Assembly: GCF_003574315.2 (NCBI RefSeq)
Contig: NZ_AP025739.1
Span: 7,068,001-7,132,000, forward strand
Reading direction: 5' to 3'
DNA: 64,000 nt
Source of the DNA: Capsulimonas corticalis
Lineage (GTDB): Bacteria > Armatimonadota > Armatimonadia > Armatimonadales > Capsulimonadaceae
In this document: positions 1-9,332 of the stretch, one piece after another
Layout: each line of letters begins with the position of its first letter
How positions within the stretch are numbered: position 1 is the stretch's first letter
The notes under the pieces: model-generated
The model's input: only the letters and a program-made list of their open reading frames with translations
Databases searched by the model: none
What the model was told of the DNA's origin: nothing
Program-made: the position numbers and the translations under genes

Positions 1-1130
1 CCGGCGCCATTCATATGCATGTTCTGCGGCCAGTGCCCATCCCCTTCCTGAGTCGCCATCAAGTAGAGCATCGTTTCGCGCGCGGCGCGCGGGTTTCCCG
101 CAGCCAGCATCGCGCCCGCCGCCTCCACCTGATCGCGCGGCCAGACGACATGATAACCCGCCAGATCGTTATCGCCATGCGCAAATCCCCAGGGAATGGA
201 AAGACTGGCGATCACGCCGCCCGGAAACCGCTTTCCGTCGTGAACCCGAAGTACGCTGAGGCTGGTGTGATACGCATCGAAGCCGTCTCGCCCAGGCGCC
301 TCCATCGCCAGACATTCTCCGTGGAACTCACGCCATTCGCGGGAATATTCCATCTCGGCGTCCGTGAAGCCAGTCAGCAGCGACGTGCGCGCCTGCTGCC
401 CCGCGCCGCTCCAGTCCTGGTCGAAGCCCAGAGCAAGCACGAACTCGCCGCCACACGTTTCCAGATCGATCTGCCCGGTCAGGGCGATGTTGCCGCCGGA
501 CGCGTCTCCGTAAAAATGCATCATCTTTTTATGCGCCTCAATGTCCCGCCAGCCGTCCGATGCGCCGACGTAGCCGCAGGAACGGCCCAGCCACGGAGCG
601 GAGCAGGCCAGGGCGAGCGCAACGCCTCCTCGCCGGGCGAACAGCATCGGGACGCCTTTGTAGTCGCCGGTCCACCCGTCATTCCCCGAACCGCAATTCG
701 CCAAATGCGGCGCCAGCAGCGCGTAGACTTGGTAGTCGGATAGCTCCCCTTTCAGCGCTTCGAATGTCACCTTCTGTAGGAGTACGTCTCTGCGGGGATC
801 CGTGATAATAGTTTTCGTGATGCGGTAACGTCTCTGGCGACAGGTGTTCGTCATTACGTATCCCGGAATTCCCCGTCCGAGCGGCCGGATCGCGTGGTCC
901 GTATCCCGCTTTTCTTCCGAGAAGAAACCGTCCTTATCCGTCACCAGCAGGCCGAAGTCGCGTGTGTTGGCCTGATCCACGGAAGGATGATAGACCTCGT
1001 CCACGATCCCGTGCGAAATGGTGAACCAGACGCGGCTGGCGTTCGATAGAGCGGCGCCGACTCCCGATTTGGCGCTGGATGTCCATCGCGGCGCCATGCC
1101 AGGTTTACCGGGAGCAATATTGTTATTCAT
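1..1130 (-). CDS. Glucoamylase-like GH15 glycoside hydrolase, N-terminal part (cut by window edge)
   Basis: The minus-strand frame opens at the ATG at 1130 and stays open to the left edge, so only the first ~376 residues are present. The start reads MNNNIAPGKPGMAPRW. Conserved GH15 features include an early stretch DEVYHPSVDQANTRDFGLLV, a beta-sandwich N-terminal domain, and further on HVVWPRDQVEAA and EGDGHWPQNM, which begin the (alpha/alpha)6 barrel. The family releases glucose from the non-reducing ends of alpha-glucans. The catalytic acids normally lie further downstream and are outside the window, so activity cannot be judged. The start codon overlaps the stop of the upstream VKOR-like gene by 8 bp, which suggests translational coupling. 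Family assignment is from recalled motifs; I am fairly sure. Confidence 0.85.
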   Translation of the reverse strand, partial: MNNNIAPGKPGMAPRWTSSAKSGVGAALSNASRVWFTISHGIVDEVYHPSVDQANTRDFGLLVTDKDGFFSEEKRDTDHAIRPLGRGIPGYVMTNTCRQRRYRITKTIITDPRRDVLLQKVTFEALKGELSDYQVYALLAPHLANCGSGNDGWTGDYKGVPMLFARRGGVALALACSAPWLGRSCGYVGASDGWRDIEAHKKMMHFYGDASGGNIALTGQIDLETCGGEFVLALGFDQDWSGAGQQARTSLLTGFTDAEMEYSREWREFHGECLAMEAPGRDGFDAYHTSLSVLRVHDGKRFPGGVIASLSIPWGFAHGDNDLAGYHVVWPRDQVEAAGAMLAAGNPRAARETMLYLMATQEGDGHWPQNMHMNGA

Positions 1131-1635
1131 TGGATTTACTTTCTCGAATATGGTCCCATGCCGCGCGGGCTTCGGGCCAGGCCAGAGGCGCCGCCGCGAG
1201 TGTCCCAAGTGCGCCGGTAACGCACAAGGCGCAGTAGGCACTGTACTTCACCGGCTGATCGATCAGGAGTTTAATCGCGAACGCCGCATCCGCAATCGCC
1301 TTCACGCCCATAAAGAAGGCCGCCAGCGGCAGAGCCTTCGCGCGGTCGGGCGGGCCCATTGCCGCCAGACCAGCGGTGGCGGCATAGGATCCCACGGCGA
1401 GCACGGCATCGGGCGTCTGTAGTAACTCATAAGCCTGCGGTGAGCCATTGATCTTGTCCCCGTCCTCGCCAGGCAGGGGAATTTCCGGGACGTGTTTCAG
1501 AATGCCCATTTGAAAAAGTGAAATAATCCCCATGACGGCGACGTTGAAAAGAGAGAGGGTGACGATCCACCGACGATTTTTCAGAAATGGCCCATCATCC
1601 TCGCGAAGAGCGCGACCTAATTCTTCCGGTGACAT
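1123..1635 (-). CDS. VKOR-like integral membrane protein
   Basis: A 170-residue protein with about four hydrophobic segments and a CALC motif (CxxC) near residue 135 in the context YSAYCALCVTGAL, as in the vitamin K epoxide reductase fold. The early segment ISLFQMGILKHVPEIPLPG and a later YELLQTPDA resemble the short VKOR-like membrane proteins often seen beside glycosidase genes. The start at 1635 has a good Shine-Dalgarno (AAGGGGAATTT-ATG). It overlaps the glucoamylase start and probably forms an operon with it. A role in thiol-disulfide exchange is possible from the CxxC, but a second cysteine pair typical of full VKORs is not evident, so function remains inferred. Confidence 0.7.
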   Translation of the reverse strand: MSPEELGRALREDDGPFLKNRRWIVTLSLFNVAVMGIISLFQMGILKHVPEIPLPGEDGDKINGSPQAYELLQTPDAVLAVGSYAATAGLAAMGPPDRAKALPLAAFFMGVKAIADAAFAIKLLIDQPVKYSAYCALCVTGALGTLAAAPLAWPEARAAWDHIRESKSNE

Positions 1636-1675
1636 AAATTCCCCTTGTCTTTCGATCTTGATCTTGTTTCGACAT

Positions 1676-2101
1676 TCAATCTCCGCGACGTCTGCCTTGG
1701 ACGCAGACCTGCGGAAGCACGACGCTAAGAGTGGCCGCCCAATGGGCGGCCAAAACTCGGGGCTTCATGCCGTTCGCACGGGCCAGGGCGTTGTCCACGA
1801 TGACCAACAGATGACGGTGTACGGATATGCTCACATCTCGGCCATGTCTGGACCGGCGGACAACAACATCGGAAGGCCGTAAGTCCGCGATACCGAGGAT
1901 CGGACTGAGCCGCCTTCGAACGCGATCGGCGCGCTGATGCGGCGAGCAGCCGTCGATGCCAACCCGAATATCCATAATCTGCTTTCCTCCCAGGCAGATC
2001 ACCTCGTCTGTCGTCATGGACGTCCGCTGCGCTCGGACCGGTTCCGCTTCGGTGACTGCGAGAAGCGCGAGTGCAAGGAATAAAAGAGGACTGATCTTCA
2101 T
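1676..2101 (-). CDS. Secreted protein of unknown function, MscS-periplasmic-domain-like
   Basis: About 141 residues starting MKISPLLFLALALLAVTEA, a clear signal peptide, preceded by AAAGGCAAGCC-ATG. A longer reading upstream exists but runs into the SDR gene, so 2101 is the better start. The mature part (IRVGIDGCSPHQRADRVRRR, later ISVHRHLLVIVDNALARAN and VLAAHWAATLSVVLPQV) resembles the periplasmic region found ahead of some cyanobacterial-type MscS channels, where a short alpha/beta domain ends in a helix plus ALP motif. Here no channel domain follows. It lies just downstream of the SDR on the same strand. Recognition of the domain is from memory and moderate; exported location is well supported. 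Confidence 0.55.
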   Translation of the reverse strand: MKISPLLFLALALLAVTEAEPVRAQRTSMTTDEVICLGGKQIMDIRVGIDGCSPHQRADRVRRRLSPILGIADLRPSDVVVRRSRHGRDVSISVHRHLLVIVDNALARANGMKPRVLAAHWAATLSVVLPQVCVQGRRRGD

Positions 2102-2115
2102 GGCTTGCCTTTCGG

Positions 2116-3126
2116 TTACTTCCGATATCCCATGACTGTCCGGCCCAGCATCACCGCCCCAACCACCGACAGAGCCGCCAAGGCCAGCCACTTTCGGTTC
2201 AGCGACAGCCAAAGCTGAGGAGTGAAGCTTTTGGCCTGAGCGTCAAAATCCCCGTGTGCGCCTCGATCGCCAGGAAGTGCTTCCCAGAGATTATTCGGGG
2301 CACTCCCGTCCTTCGGCTGTCCCAGACGCTGCTGCGACTTAAATCCCGTCCGGCCCAGATACCAGTCTCCGACCTGGGGGAATAATTTGTTACCCAAGAT
2401 AGCGATCACGGTGGAGGCGCCGACGAAGATCTCGCGACGGCCATGGCGCGCCGCCCAGTACACGGCTTCTGCGGCGACCTCCGGCTGATAGATTGGCGGT
2501 ACAGGCTGCGCCTTATTGGGCAGTAAGTTTTTAACCCAGTCGAACTGCGGCGTGTTCATGGCCGGCATCTGTACCATGCAGAGTTTGACTCCGCTTTTCT
2601 CGTGAAGTAGCTCGGCGCGCAGGGAGTCGGCGAAGCCCTGAATTCCATGCTTCGCCCCGCAGTAGGCGCTCTGCAGCGGAATGCCCCGGTAAGCGAGTGC
2701 GCTACCCACCAATACGATGCGCCCGCGATCGCGCGTCCTCATGCGCCGCAGCGAGCTCATGGCTCCATACACCTGGCCCAGATACGTCACTTCGGTGACG
2801 CGCTTGAAATCCGCCGCTTCGCTGTCTTGGACAGGACCAAAGACGGAGGCCATGGCGTTGTTGACCCAGATATCGATCGGCCCGAGCTCGAGTTCCGCCT
2901 TGCGAGCCGCCTCCTCAACCTGGCTGGCATCGGCCACATCGCAGGGCAGTATCAGCGCCGTGCCGCCGAAGCGCTCGACATCGCGTTTCGCCCCTTCCAA
3001 TCCCGCCATGCCCGCTCCGCCTCTGGCGATCAGTCCCACCTTCGCGCCTCGTTTGGCGAAGGCGCAGGCGATCGCCCGCCCCAGCCCCGCGCCGGTGACG
3101 ACGACCACTTCCGATTTGCTATTCAT
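2116..3126 (-). CDS. SDR-family oxidoreductase with C-terminal membrane segment
   Basis: A 336-residue short-chain dehydrogenase: Rossmann N-terminus, IWVNNAM (NNAG-like) and the catalytic YCGAK (YxxxK) with an upstream serine (VGSALAY). After the ~250-residue SDR core comes a ~90-residue tail ending in a hydrophobic helix (WLALAALSVVGAVMLG) and a basic end, so it is probably membrane anchored. The glycine-rich cofactor loop reads VVVVTGAGLGRAIA, two residues shorter than the usual TGxxxGxG. That may impair NAD(P) binding. The start is placed at ATG 3126; GTG at 3135 is also possible behind AAAGGATAA. The substrate is unknown. Similar membrane-tailed SDRs are frequent in acidobacterial and related genomes. 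Confidence 0.85.
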   Translation of the reverse strand: MNSKSEVVVVTGAGLGRAIACAFAKRGAKVGLIARGGAGMAGLEGAKRDVERFGGTALILPCDVADASQVEEAARKAELELGPIDIWVNNAMASVFGPVQDSEAADFKRVTEVTYLGQVYGAMSSLRRMRTRDRGRIVLVGSALAYRGIPLQSAYCGAKHGIQGFADSLRAELLHEKSGVKLCMVQMPAMNTPQFDWVKNLLPNKAQPVPPIYQPEVAAEAVYWAARHGRREIFVGASTVIAILGNKLFPQVGDWYLGRTGFKSQQRLGQPKDGSAPNNLWEALPGDRGAHGDFDAQAKSFTPQLWLSLNRKWLALAALSVVGAVMLGRTVMGYRK

Positions 3127-3169
3127 GACATTCACTTATCCTTTAAGCGGCGTTTTAGCCCTGGCCCAA

Positions 3170-6100
3170 CTACTTTTGTTTCCGGCGGACCAGAACACAA
3201 ATTGCAGCCCCGGCCGCCAGAACGGCGGCAGCCCAGATGAAAGGACGAACTTTGGCGGCGGGATCGGGATCGGTAATGTTAGTCCGCTCGGGATAAGGCC
3301 CCGGCGTGCCAGCAGGCCCCTCTCGGAGCGCCATACGGAGCACTTCCGACAGGTGCATCGCGTGGCGTCCCGTGTTCTGCGAGATCATCTCGCGGCAGGA
3401 GAACCCGTCAGCGACCAGCAGTGTCTCATCGTCGGCTGACATGACTTTGGGAAGCAGAACACGATCGCCGCATTTCTGCGCCACATCGAAGTGCGCTCCG
3501 GTTTCGAAGCCGAAGGCGCCCGCCATGCCGCAGCATCCATCCTCGGGGGCGGTAACGTTTAGCCCCATCTTGTCCAATGTTTTCTTCTCTGAATCAAAGT
3601 CAAGCACCGTTTTGTGGTGGCAGTGGCCGTGAACCAGCGCTTCGCGCTTCAGCGGAAGCCCGGCGGCAAAATTCGGGCACTCCTTCTCCAGAAACTCGCT
3701 GAGCATAAATGAGAGCTTGGCGAGCCGCTGACCGTTCTCCTGCTCCGGCATTAATTTGCCTAACTCGTCCCGGAAGACGGAACAGCACGACGGCTCCAGA
3801 AAGACAAACGGAAGGTCGGCCTGAATTTCGTTTCGAAGAGTGTTCAGGATGTTCATCATCCAGCGCGTGGCGGCATCCATGAAGCCATAGTCGTAGAGAG
3901 GTCGTCCGCAGCAGATGTCCTGCGTTGGAACCACCACGCACCGTCCGGCCGCCTCAAGAACTTCGACGGCGGCCTTGGCGGCTTCGGGATGGAAGTAGTT
4001 GTTGAACGTGTCTGGAAACAGCACGACCTTTGGCTTGTCTTGATTTCGGGGCTCGCGCCGCGCCCACCAGCGCGTGAACGGCTCCTCAGCAAAAGGCGGG
4101 ATCGTGCGTGAAGGCTCGATATCGGCCAGTCGCTTGGCGGCCGCGCTCAGAACAGGCGTAGAGGTCACGACATTGGCGAGGGTCGCCAGCCCCGGAACGC
4201 GGCTGACCAGACGCGCCCAGGTATGGATGAAGCCGAACGCATAGTGACTGCGCGGGTGCAGGCGCCCCTCGAAATAGTGCGCCCGGAACTCTGCTTTGTA
4301 GGTGGGCATGTCCACGTTGACCGGGCATTGGGCCGTGCAGCCCTTGCAGGCGAGGCACAGGTCGAGCGCTTCGTAGACGGCGTCGTTCTTCCAGCCCTTG
4401 TGCAGCGGCTCCCCTTGCAGCATTTCGAAGAGCAGATGAGCGCGACCGCGAGTGGAGTTCTTCTCTTCGCGCGTCACCATGTACGAGGGACACATGACGC
4501 CGCCTTCGTGCCGGCGGCACTTTCCAACGCCGACGCAGCGCAGCGTAGCCTCCGCAAAGGAAGCGCCATCGTCTAGATATTTAAAGTAGGTATCGACGCG
4601 CGGCGGGTCGTAATCGGCGCCGAGCCGCAGATTTTCGTCCACCGCGTAGGCATCGATTACCTTGCCGGGATTCATCTTCCAGTCCGGATCCCACAGGCGC
4701 TTGAACTGCCGCATGGCGTCCAGAAGTTCGTCGCCGAACATGATGGGCAGCAGCTGGGCGCGCGCCTGTCCATCCCCATGCTCTCCGGAAAGCGACCCGC
4801 CGTATCCGACCACCAGATGGGCCGCCTCGACGAGAAATCTTTTCCACTTGTCGATCCCCGTCTGTGTTTTGAGGTCGAACGGAACCCGGCAATGGATGCA
4901 CCCCTGCCCGAAATGGCCGTAGAGCGACGTGTTATATTCGTATTTCTTGAACAGGGCGCGCAGATCGCGCAGGTACGGTCCGACCTTGTCGGGAGGAACG
5001 GCGCTGTCTTCCCAGCCGGGCCACATGGACGGCTTGCCGGGAACATCAGCGGTGGCGCCTAGGCCGGACTCGCGGATCTCCCAGATCAGCTTCTCCTCAT
5101 CAGGATCGTCAAAGAGCTTGTGAGACGGATTCAGATCCCATGTCTGGACCTCTTCGAGCAATTTCCTCGCCTTCGCGTCGGCCTCTTCTTTATTGTCTCC
5201 GCCAAACTCACACAGAAGCCATCCCTTGCCGTCGGGCAGGAGCTTGAGATCACTCGGGTGCAGTCCTTTCTTCTTCATCCAGTCGATCAGCAGTTCATCC
5301 AGCCCTTCCAGGCCGATGGGCATGTGCTTCATCACCTTCGGCGCGGCGTCCCCGGCGTCGGCGACGTCAGGGAACCCAAGAACAATCAGCGTGTGAAACT
5401 TCGGGAAGGGAATGAGTTTACAGCGAGCCTCCAGAACGGTGACGAGCGTGCCTTCCGAGCCAACCAGAGCGGCGGCAACGTTGAAGCCTTTCTCTGGAAG
5501 CAGTTCTGCCAGATTGTATCCCGAGACGCGGCGCGGGATATTCGGATACTTTTCACGGATGAGATCCGCGTATTTGTCACGCAAGTCACGCATTCCGCCA
5601 TAAATCTCACCCTTGCGTCCCCCAGCCTCAATGATCTGCGTAAGCTCGGTCTCCGACGTTTTGCCGACCGTCATGCGCGTACCGTCGTAAAGCAGAATAT
5701 CCATCGAATCGATATTGTCCGCCGTTCGCGCGCCGGTACCCGCATGAGCAGCCATGATGGAGTGGACGCCGCAGGAATCATTGCCGATCATCCCTCCCAG
5801 GGTATTGTGCGAGTGCGTCGCCGGGTCCGGCCCAAAAGTGATCCCCTGCTTACGCGCCTCATCCCGCAGGTCGTCGAGGACACAGCCCGGCTCCACGGCG
5901 CCAATTCTATTCTCAGCGTCGATCGAGAGGACTTTGTTGAGATATTTGGACCAGTCAATGACTACGGCGACGTTGCAGCACTCACCGGCAAGGCTCGTTC
6001 CGCCGCCGCGCGACAGCACGGGGGCTTGGAATGCGCGGCAGGCGGCGACCGTCGCGATCACATCATCGATCGTCTTAGGCACAACCACTCCGATGGGAAC

Positions 6101-6286
6101 CTGGCGATAGTTGGATCCATCCGTGGCGTAAAGGGCGCGGCTTCCATCGTCAAACCGCACTTCGCCCAGAACCGATTTTCGAAGCGCCGCCTCCAGCCCT
6201 TTGGCGTTGACGTTCGGTGCGCGGCCTCCGCCACGGCGTTTGATATCATCCCTGGAAATCAGATTGGATGTTGGCATCTCAGACAT
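3170..6286 (-). CDS. FAD-linked oxidase/Fe-S fusion dehydrogenase (D-lactate/glycolate dehydrogenase type)
   Basis: A ~1038-residue fusion. The N-terminal PCMH FAD-binding domain (SRGGGTSLAGECC near residue 95; THSHNTLGGMIGNDSCG) is followed by an FAD-oxidase C domain (YGHFGQGCIHCRV, SGEHGDGQARA). Next is a ferredoxin-like region with CLACKGCTAQCPVNVDM around residue 645, then two CCG-type domains (CCGRPLYDYG, CCGMAGAFG near 918). It ends with a single membrane helix (FIWAAAVLAAGAAICVLV) and a basic tail, unusual for the family, implying membrane anchoring. Such proteins oxidise 2-hydroxyacids such as D-lactate or glycolate and pass electrons on. Start ATG 6286 follows AAAGAGGTGACT. It sits downstream of a terminator that closes the enolase/TPP operon, so it is probably transcribed separately. 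Confidence 0.9.
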   Translation of the reverse strand: MSEMPTSNLISRDDIKRRGGGRAPNVNAKGLEAALRKSVLGEVRFDDGSRALYATDGSNYRQVPIGVVVPKTIDDVIATVAACRAFQAPVLSRGGGTSLAGECCNVAVVIDWSKYLNKVLSIDAENRIGAVEPGCVLDDLRDEARKQGITFGPDPATHSHNTLGGMIGNDSCGVHSIMAAHAGTGARTADNIDSMDILLYDGTRMTVGKTSETELTQIIEAGGRKGEIYGGMRDLRDKYADLIREKYPNIPRRVSGYNLAELLPEKGFNVAAALVGSEGTLVTVLEARCKLIPFPKFHTLIVLGFPDVADAGDAAPKVMKHMPIGLEGLDELLIDWMKKKGLHPSDLKLLPDGKGWLLCEFGGDNKEEADAKARKLLEEVQTWDLNPSHKLFDDPDEEKLIWEIRESGLGATADVPGKPSMWPGWEDSAVPPDKVGPYLRDLRALFKKYEYNTSLYGHFGQGCIHCRVPFDLKTQTGIDKWKRFLVEAAHLVVGYGGSLSGEHGDGQARAQLLPIMFGDELLDAMRQFKRLWDPDWKMNPGKVIDAYAVDENLRLGADYDPPRVDTYFKYLDDGASFAEATLRCVGVGKCRRHEGGVMCPSYMVTREEKNSTRGRAHLLFEMLQGEPLHKGWKNDAVYEALDLCLACKGCTAQCPVNVDMPTYKAEFRAHYFEGRLHPRSHYAFGFIHTWARLVSRVPGLATLANVVTSTPVLSAAAKRLADIEPSRTIPPFAEEPFTRWWARREPRNQDKPKVVLFPDTFNNYFHPEAAKAAVEVLEAAGRCVVVPTQDICCGRPLYDYGFMDAATRWMMNILNTLRNEIQADLPFVFLEPSCCSVFRDELGKLMPEQENGQRLAKLSFMLSEFLEKECPNFAAGLPLKREALVHGHCHHKTVLDFDSEKKTLDKMGLNVTAPEDGCCGMAGAFGFETGAHFDVAQKCGDRVLLPKVMSADDETLLVADGFSCREMISQNTGRHAMHLSEVLRMALREGPAGTPGPYPERTNITDPDPAAKVRPFIWAAAVLAAGAAICVLVRRKQK

Positions 6287-6311
6287 AGTCACCTCTTTAT
6301 CAATACATCAT

Positions 6312-6340
6312 AAAAAAACGCGGCCGCTTGGCGCAGCCGC
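6312..6340 (-). terminator. Intrinsic terminator after the enolase-superfamily gene
   Basis: Read on the minus strand, a GC-rich stem with outer arms GCGGC/GCCGC is followed directly by seven Ts. It lies just past the stop at 6349 and before the FAD dehydrogenase start at 6286, so it separates the two transcription units. Confidence 0.7.
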
Positions 6341-6348
6341 ATGCATAT

Positions 6349-7488
6349 TCAAATCCGGTATCGCTCCGCGTCCGCGCGCTTGAACTCCATTCCCATTCCA
6401 GGACGGGATAAATCGGGATAAAGAACGCCACCCTTCGGCGTCAGCACGCCGTCAAACAACATGCCCTCAATGCGCGCGTGATCGTGAAAATACTCCAGAT
6501 GGACAAACCCGACGACCGCACATCCGGGCGCCACGTGCAGGGAAGGCGCGCAGTGCGCCGAAATCGGCGCGTGATTTGCGTGGCAGAGCGCGGCGGCGCC
6601 GAGAAACCCGGTGATCCCCGCACAGCGAGACGCATCGGCCTGGAGAACGTCCACCGCTCCGGCGGCGAGCATCCTCTGGAAATAGCTCAGCGAATATCCA
6701 TACTCTCCGGCGGCGATGTCCATGCCCGCCGGCCCTCGGTCGCGCAGCAGCCGCAGCCCCTCTAGATCGTCCGACGGGCGAGGCTCCTCAAACCAGACCA
6801 CGCCCAGCGCGGCATATTCCTCGGCGAACTTCAGCGCCTGCTTGCGCGTATAGGCGCCGTTGGCGTCCACGAATAGTTCGACGCCGGGTCCGATGGCCTC
6901 CCGAGCCTGCCGCACCCGCTCCACGTCGTCCTCGGGATGGGATCCGACCTTGATTTTTACTCGCGGGATCCCCATCGCCGCCCAGCTGCTTAGCTGCGTC
7001 TGCAACTGCTCTCTGGAATAGGTGGTGAAGCCGCCGCTGCCGTAGACAGGAGCGCCGTCACGCGCCTGGCCGAGCAGCGACGCCAGCGGCAAACCAAGCA
7101 GTCTGGCTTTGAGGTCCCAGAGCGCGATATCCACAGCGCTGATCGCCATCGAGTCGATACCGGGACGCCCCAGATTACGGATCGCGTGGTTCATCGTCAT
7201 CCATGATCCCGGAATATCCAGCGCGTCGCTCCCCACGATCTCGTTCGCCAGGGTCTCGCGGATGACGAGCGCCGTGGCCTCATCGGCATAGGTATAACCA
7301 ATTCCCGTTTGATTGCCCGCCGTCACTTCGGCGACCACGAGAGTGGTCTTATCCCAGGCGAAAGTGCCGTCCCCTTCCCGGGCGTCCGTCGGGATCGTAT
7401 ACGCCGACACATCGACCCGTGTGACTGGAAACTCATGCGCGCGCATGCCGCCCTGCTTTCTCAATGGCTCCTCAAGGAAATAGGACAT
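6349..7488 (-). CDS. Enolase-superfamily (mandelate racemase/muconate lactonizing type) enzyme
   Basis: A 379-residue protein with a capping domain and a TIM barrel. The KxK motif (RVKIKVGSHPEDD), metal ligands in FVDANGAY, VWFEEPRP and IAAGEYGYS, and a histidine-bearing ISAHCAPSLH near the end match acid-sugar dehydratases and racemases. Substrate cannot be read from sequence. The ATG at 7488 overlaps the TGA of the upstream TPP enzyme as TGATG, which supports this start and translational coupling; an internal ATG at residue 15 is closer to the usual family N-terminus. Pairing with a pyruvate-oxidase-like enzyme suggests a route from sugar acids to pyruvate and acetate, which is inference. 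Confidence 0.88.
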   Translation of the reverse strand: MSYFLEEPLRKQGGMRAHEFPVTRVDVSAYTIPTDAREGDGTFAWDKTTLVVAEVTAGNQTGIGYTYADEATALVIRETLANEIVGSDALDIPGSWMTMNHAIRNLGRPGIDSMAISAVDIALWDLKARLLGLPLASLLGQARDGAPVYGSGGFTTYSREQLQTQLSSWAAMGIPRVKIKVGSHPEDDVERVRQAREAIGPGVELFVDANGAYTRKQALKFAEEYAALGVVWFEEPRPSDDLEGLRLLRDRGPAGMDIAAGEYGYSLSYFQRMLAAGAVDVLQADASRCAGITGFLGAAALCHANHAPISAHCAPSLHVAPGCAVVGFVHLEYFHDHARIEGMLFDGVLTPKGGVLYPDLSRPGMGMEFKRADAERYRI

Positions 7489-9239
7489 CAGATGAGTTCG
7501 CTGATCTTGTCCCGAAAGGCGGTGAGCGCGATCCGCGCTCCCTGCGGCTGGCCCTTGACCAGCGCTTCGCCGAACTTGCGCGCCTGGCTCATCGTGACAT
7601 GCCCGGGCATCGGCGGCTCGTTCGGATCCACGTAAACTTCGACCAGCGCGGCTTTCCCACAGCTCAGAGCCCGCTCCAGCGCCGGCTTAAGATCGTTCGG
7701 ATCTCGCACCGTAATTCCAACGCCGCCGCAAGCTTCCGCGAACTTGGCGAAGTCAATATCGTGCAGTTCCACGGCATACTCGGGAACTCCGAGGAAGACG
7801 ATCTGCTCCCACTTGATCTGCCCCAGAACATTGTTCTTGATCATGACGACTGTGATGTCCAGGCCATATTTGACGGCAGTGGCGAATTCGCCCATCAGCA
7901 TGGTGAAACCACCGTCGCCAACGAATGCAATACTTTGCCGATCCGGAAACGCCACTTTCGCGGCGATAGAATACGGCAAGCCGGGAGCCATCGTCGCGAG
8001 GGTTCCCGAGCAGGAGAATTTCTGGTCCTTGCGGATCTTGAACTGGCGCGCGACCCACGTCGTGTTCGTGCCGGAGTCTCCGGAAACAATGGCGTTATCC
8101 GCCGCCAGCTTCCCAAGCTCCCAGGCGACGCGCTGCGGTACGATCGGCGTGCGATCGCGCATCGCCCGCTGCTCCATGAGCTCCCACCAATCCTTCATGC
8201 CCTTCTGAGCCGACTCCAGCAGAGGACGCTCATCTTTACGATCGATCAGCTCCGTCAGCGCGGCAAGGGTCGCCTTGGCGTCGCCGACCAAGCCGACTTC
8301 CACCGGATATCGCAGGCCAATCCGGTCCGGCATATCGTCGATCTGTACGCCTGGGCACTTGTCGTGCTTGGGAAGGAACTCCATATAGGGGAACGATGTC
8401 CCGACGAACAAGATCGCATCGCACTCCTTCATGACGTCCTCGGACGGCGCCGTGCCAAGAAGTCCCAGACCGCACGTCGTGTAGGGACTGTCATCCGGGA
8501 TCACCGCCTTGCCAAGCAGGGCTTTGACGACTGGCGAGCCCAGCTTCTCCGCCAGTGCGATCACCTCATCACCCGCCCCGAGCGCCCCCTGGCCGACCAG
8601 CATCACCGGCTTCTTCGCGGCGTTCAGTATGGTCGCAGCCTTCTGCAATTCACCGGCGGCGGGGACCAGCACGGGACGCGTCCAATTGGAAGTCGTGTTT
8701 TCCCGGCCCTTATGCATCGAATACTTGCCGGATGGCTCCGCCAGCTGGTAATCGATCGGCATAATGACGGCAGAGACGCCGCGATGGTTGAGCGAGTGCC
8801 GGCACGCCTCGTTGGCGAGCATTTCGATCTGATTAGGGTTGGCGAGTTCCTGCACGTAGACGCTGACATCGTCAAACAGACGCGCCAGATTGACGTCCTG
8901 CTGAAAGTGGCTGCCCTTGAGGTCGCTGAATGTCTGCCCCAGGATCGCAAGCACGGGAGCCTGGTCGCACTTGGCGTCATAAAGGCCATTGAGCAGGTGG
9001 ATCGCTCCCGGACCGGATGTCGCCAAACAGCATCCGAGCTTTCCGGTATATTTGGCGTAGGCGCACGCCATGAATGCCGCCGCCTCTTCGTGACGCACCT
9101 GAACGAACTTGATCTTATCCTGACGTGTGCGCAGCGCTTCTATCACTCCATTGACGCCGTCTCCCGGGATTCCGAAGATTGTGTCAACGCCCCAGCCCAT
9201 AATCGTTTCGATGAAGACATCCGATACGGTTTCCGCCAT
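7488..9239 (-). CDS. Thiamine-pyrophosphate enzyme, pyruvate oxidase/pyruvate dehydrogenase (quinone)-like
   Basis: About 583 residues with the three-domain TPP layout. The N-terminal PYR domain has VDTIFGIPGDGVNG and the activating glutamate in VRHEEAAAFMA. The central domain carries VLVPAAGELQKAATIL and VMLVGQGALGAG, and the C-terminal PP domain the GDGG-N cofactor motif (IAFVGDGGFTML, then MIKNN). Relatives decarboxylate pyruvate, passing electrons to oxygen or quinone, or act as acetolactate synthase-like enzymes; the closest resemblance is to PoxB-type proteins. The start is placed at ATG 9239 behind AAAGGAAGC rather than at an ATG 11 codons upstream. It is followed without gap by the enolase-superfamily gene. 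The long open frame on the opposite strand is an antisense artefact. Confidence 0.88.
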   Translation of the reverse strand: MAETVSDVFIETIMGWGVDTIFGIPGDGVNGVIEALRTRQDKIKFVQVRHEEAAAFMACAYAKYTGKLGCCLATSGPGAIHLLNGLYDAKCDQAPVLAILGQTFSDLKGSHFQQDVNLARLFDDVSVYVQELANPNQIEMLANEACRHSLNHRGVSAVIMPIDYQLAEPSGKYSMHKGRENTTSNWTRPVLVPAAGELQKAATILNAAKKPVMLVGQGALGAGDEVIALAEKLGSPVVKALLGKAVIPDDSPYTTCGLGLLGTAPSEDVMKECDAILFVGTSFPYMEFLPKHDKCPGVQIDDMPDRIGLRYPVEVGLVGDAKATLAALTELIDRKDERPLLESAQKGMKDWWELMEQRAMRDRTPIVPQRVAWELGKLAADNAIVSGDSGTNTTWVARQFKIRKDQKFSCSGTLATMAPGLPYSIAAKVAFPDRQSIAFVGDGGFTMLMGEFATAVKYGLDITVVMIKNNVLGQIKWEQIVFLGVPEYAVELHDIDFAKFAEACGGVGITVRDPNDLKPALERALSCGKAALVEVYVDPNEPPMPGHVTMSQARKFGEALVKGQPQGARIALTAFRDKISELI

Positions 9240-9332
9240 TTTATGCTTCCTTTCTCTCACATGGAGAGACAACCTTATACTTGTACTGCTAATGTTTCTT
9301 TGACAACAAGTTAAACTGCCTTCGATATTCCG

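Noticed and set aside
7464-9314. 616-codon plus-strand open frame
   Set aside because: It is antisense to a clear TPP-enzyme gene, has no family motifs and arises from GC-rich codon use on the other strand.
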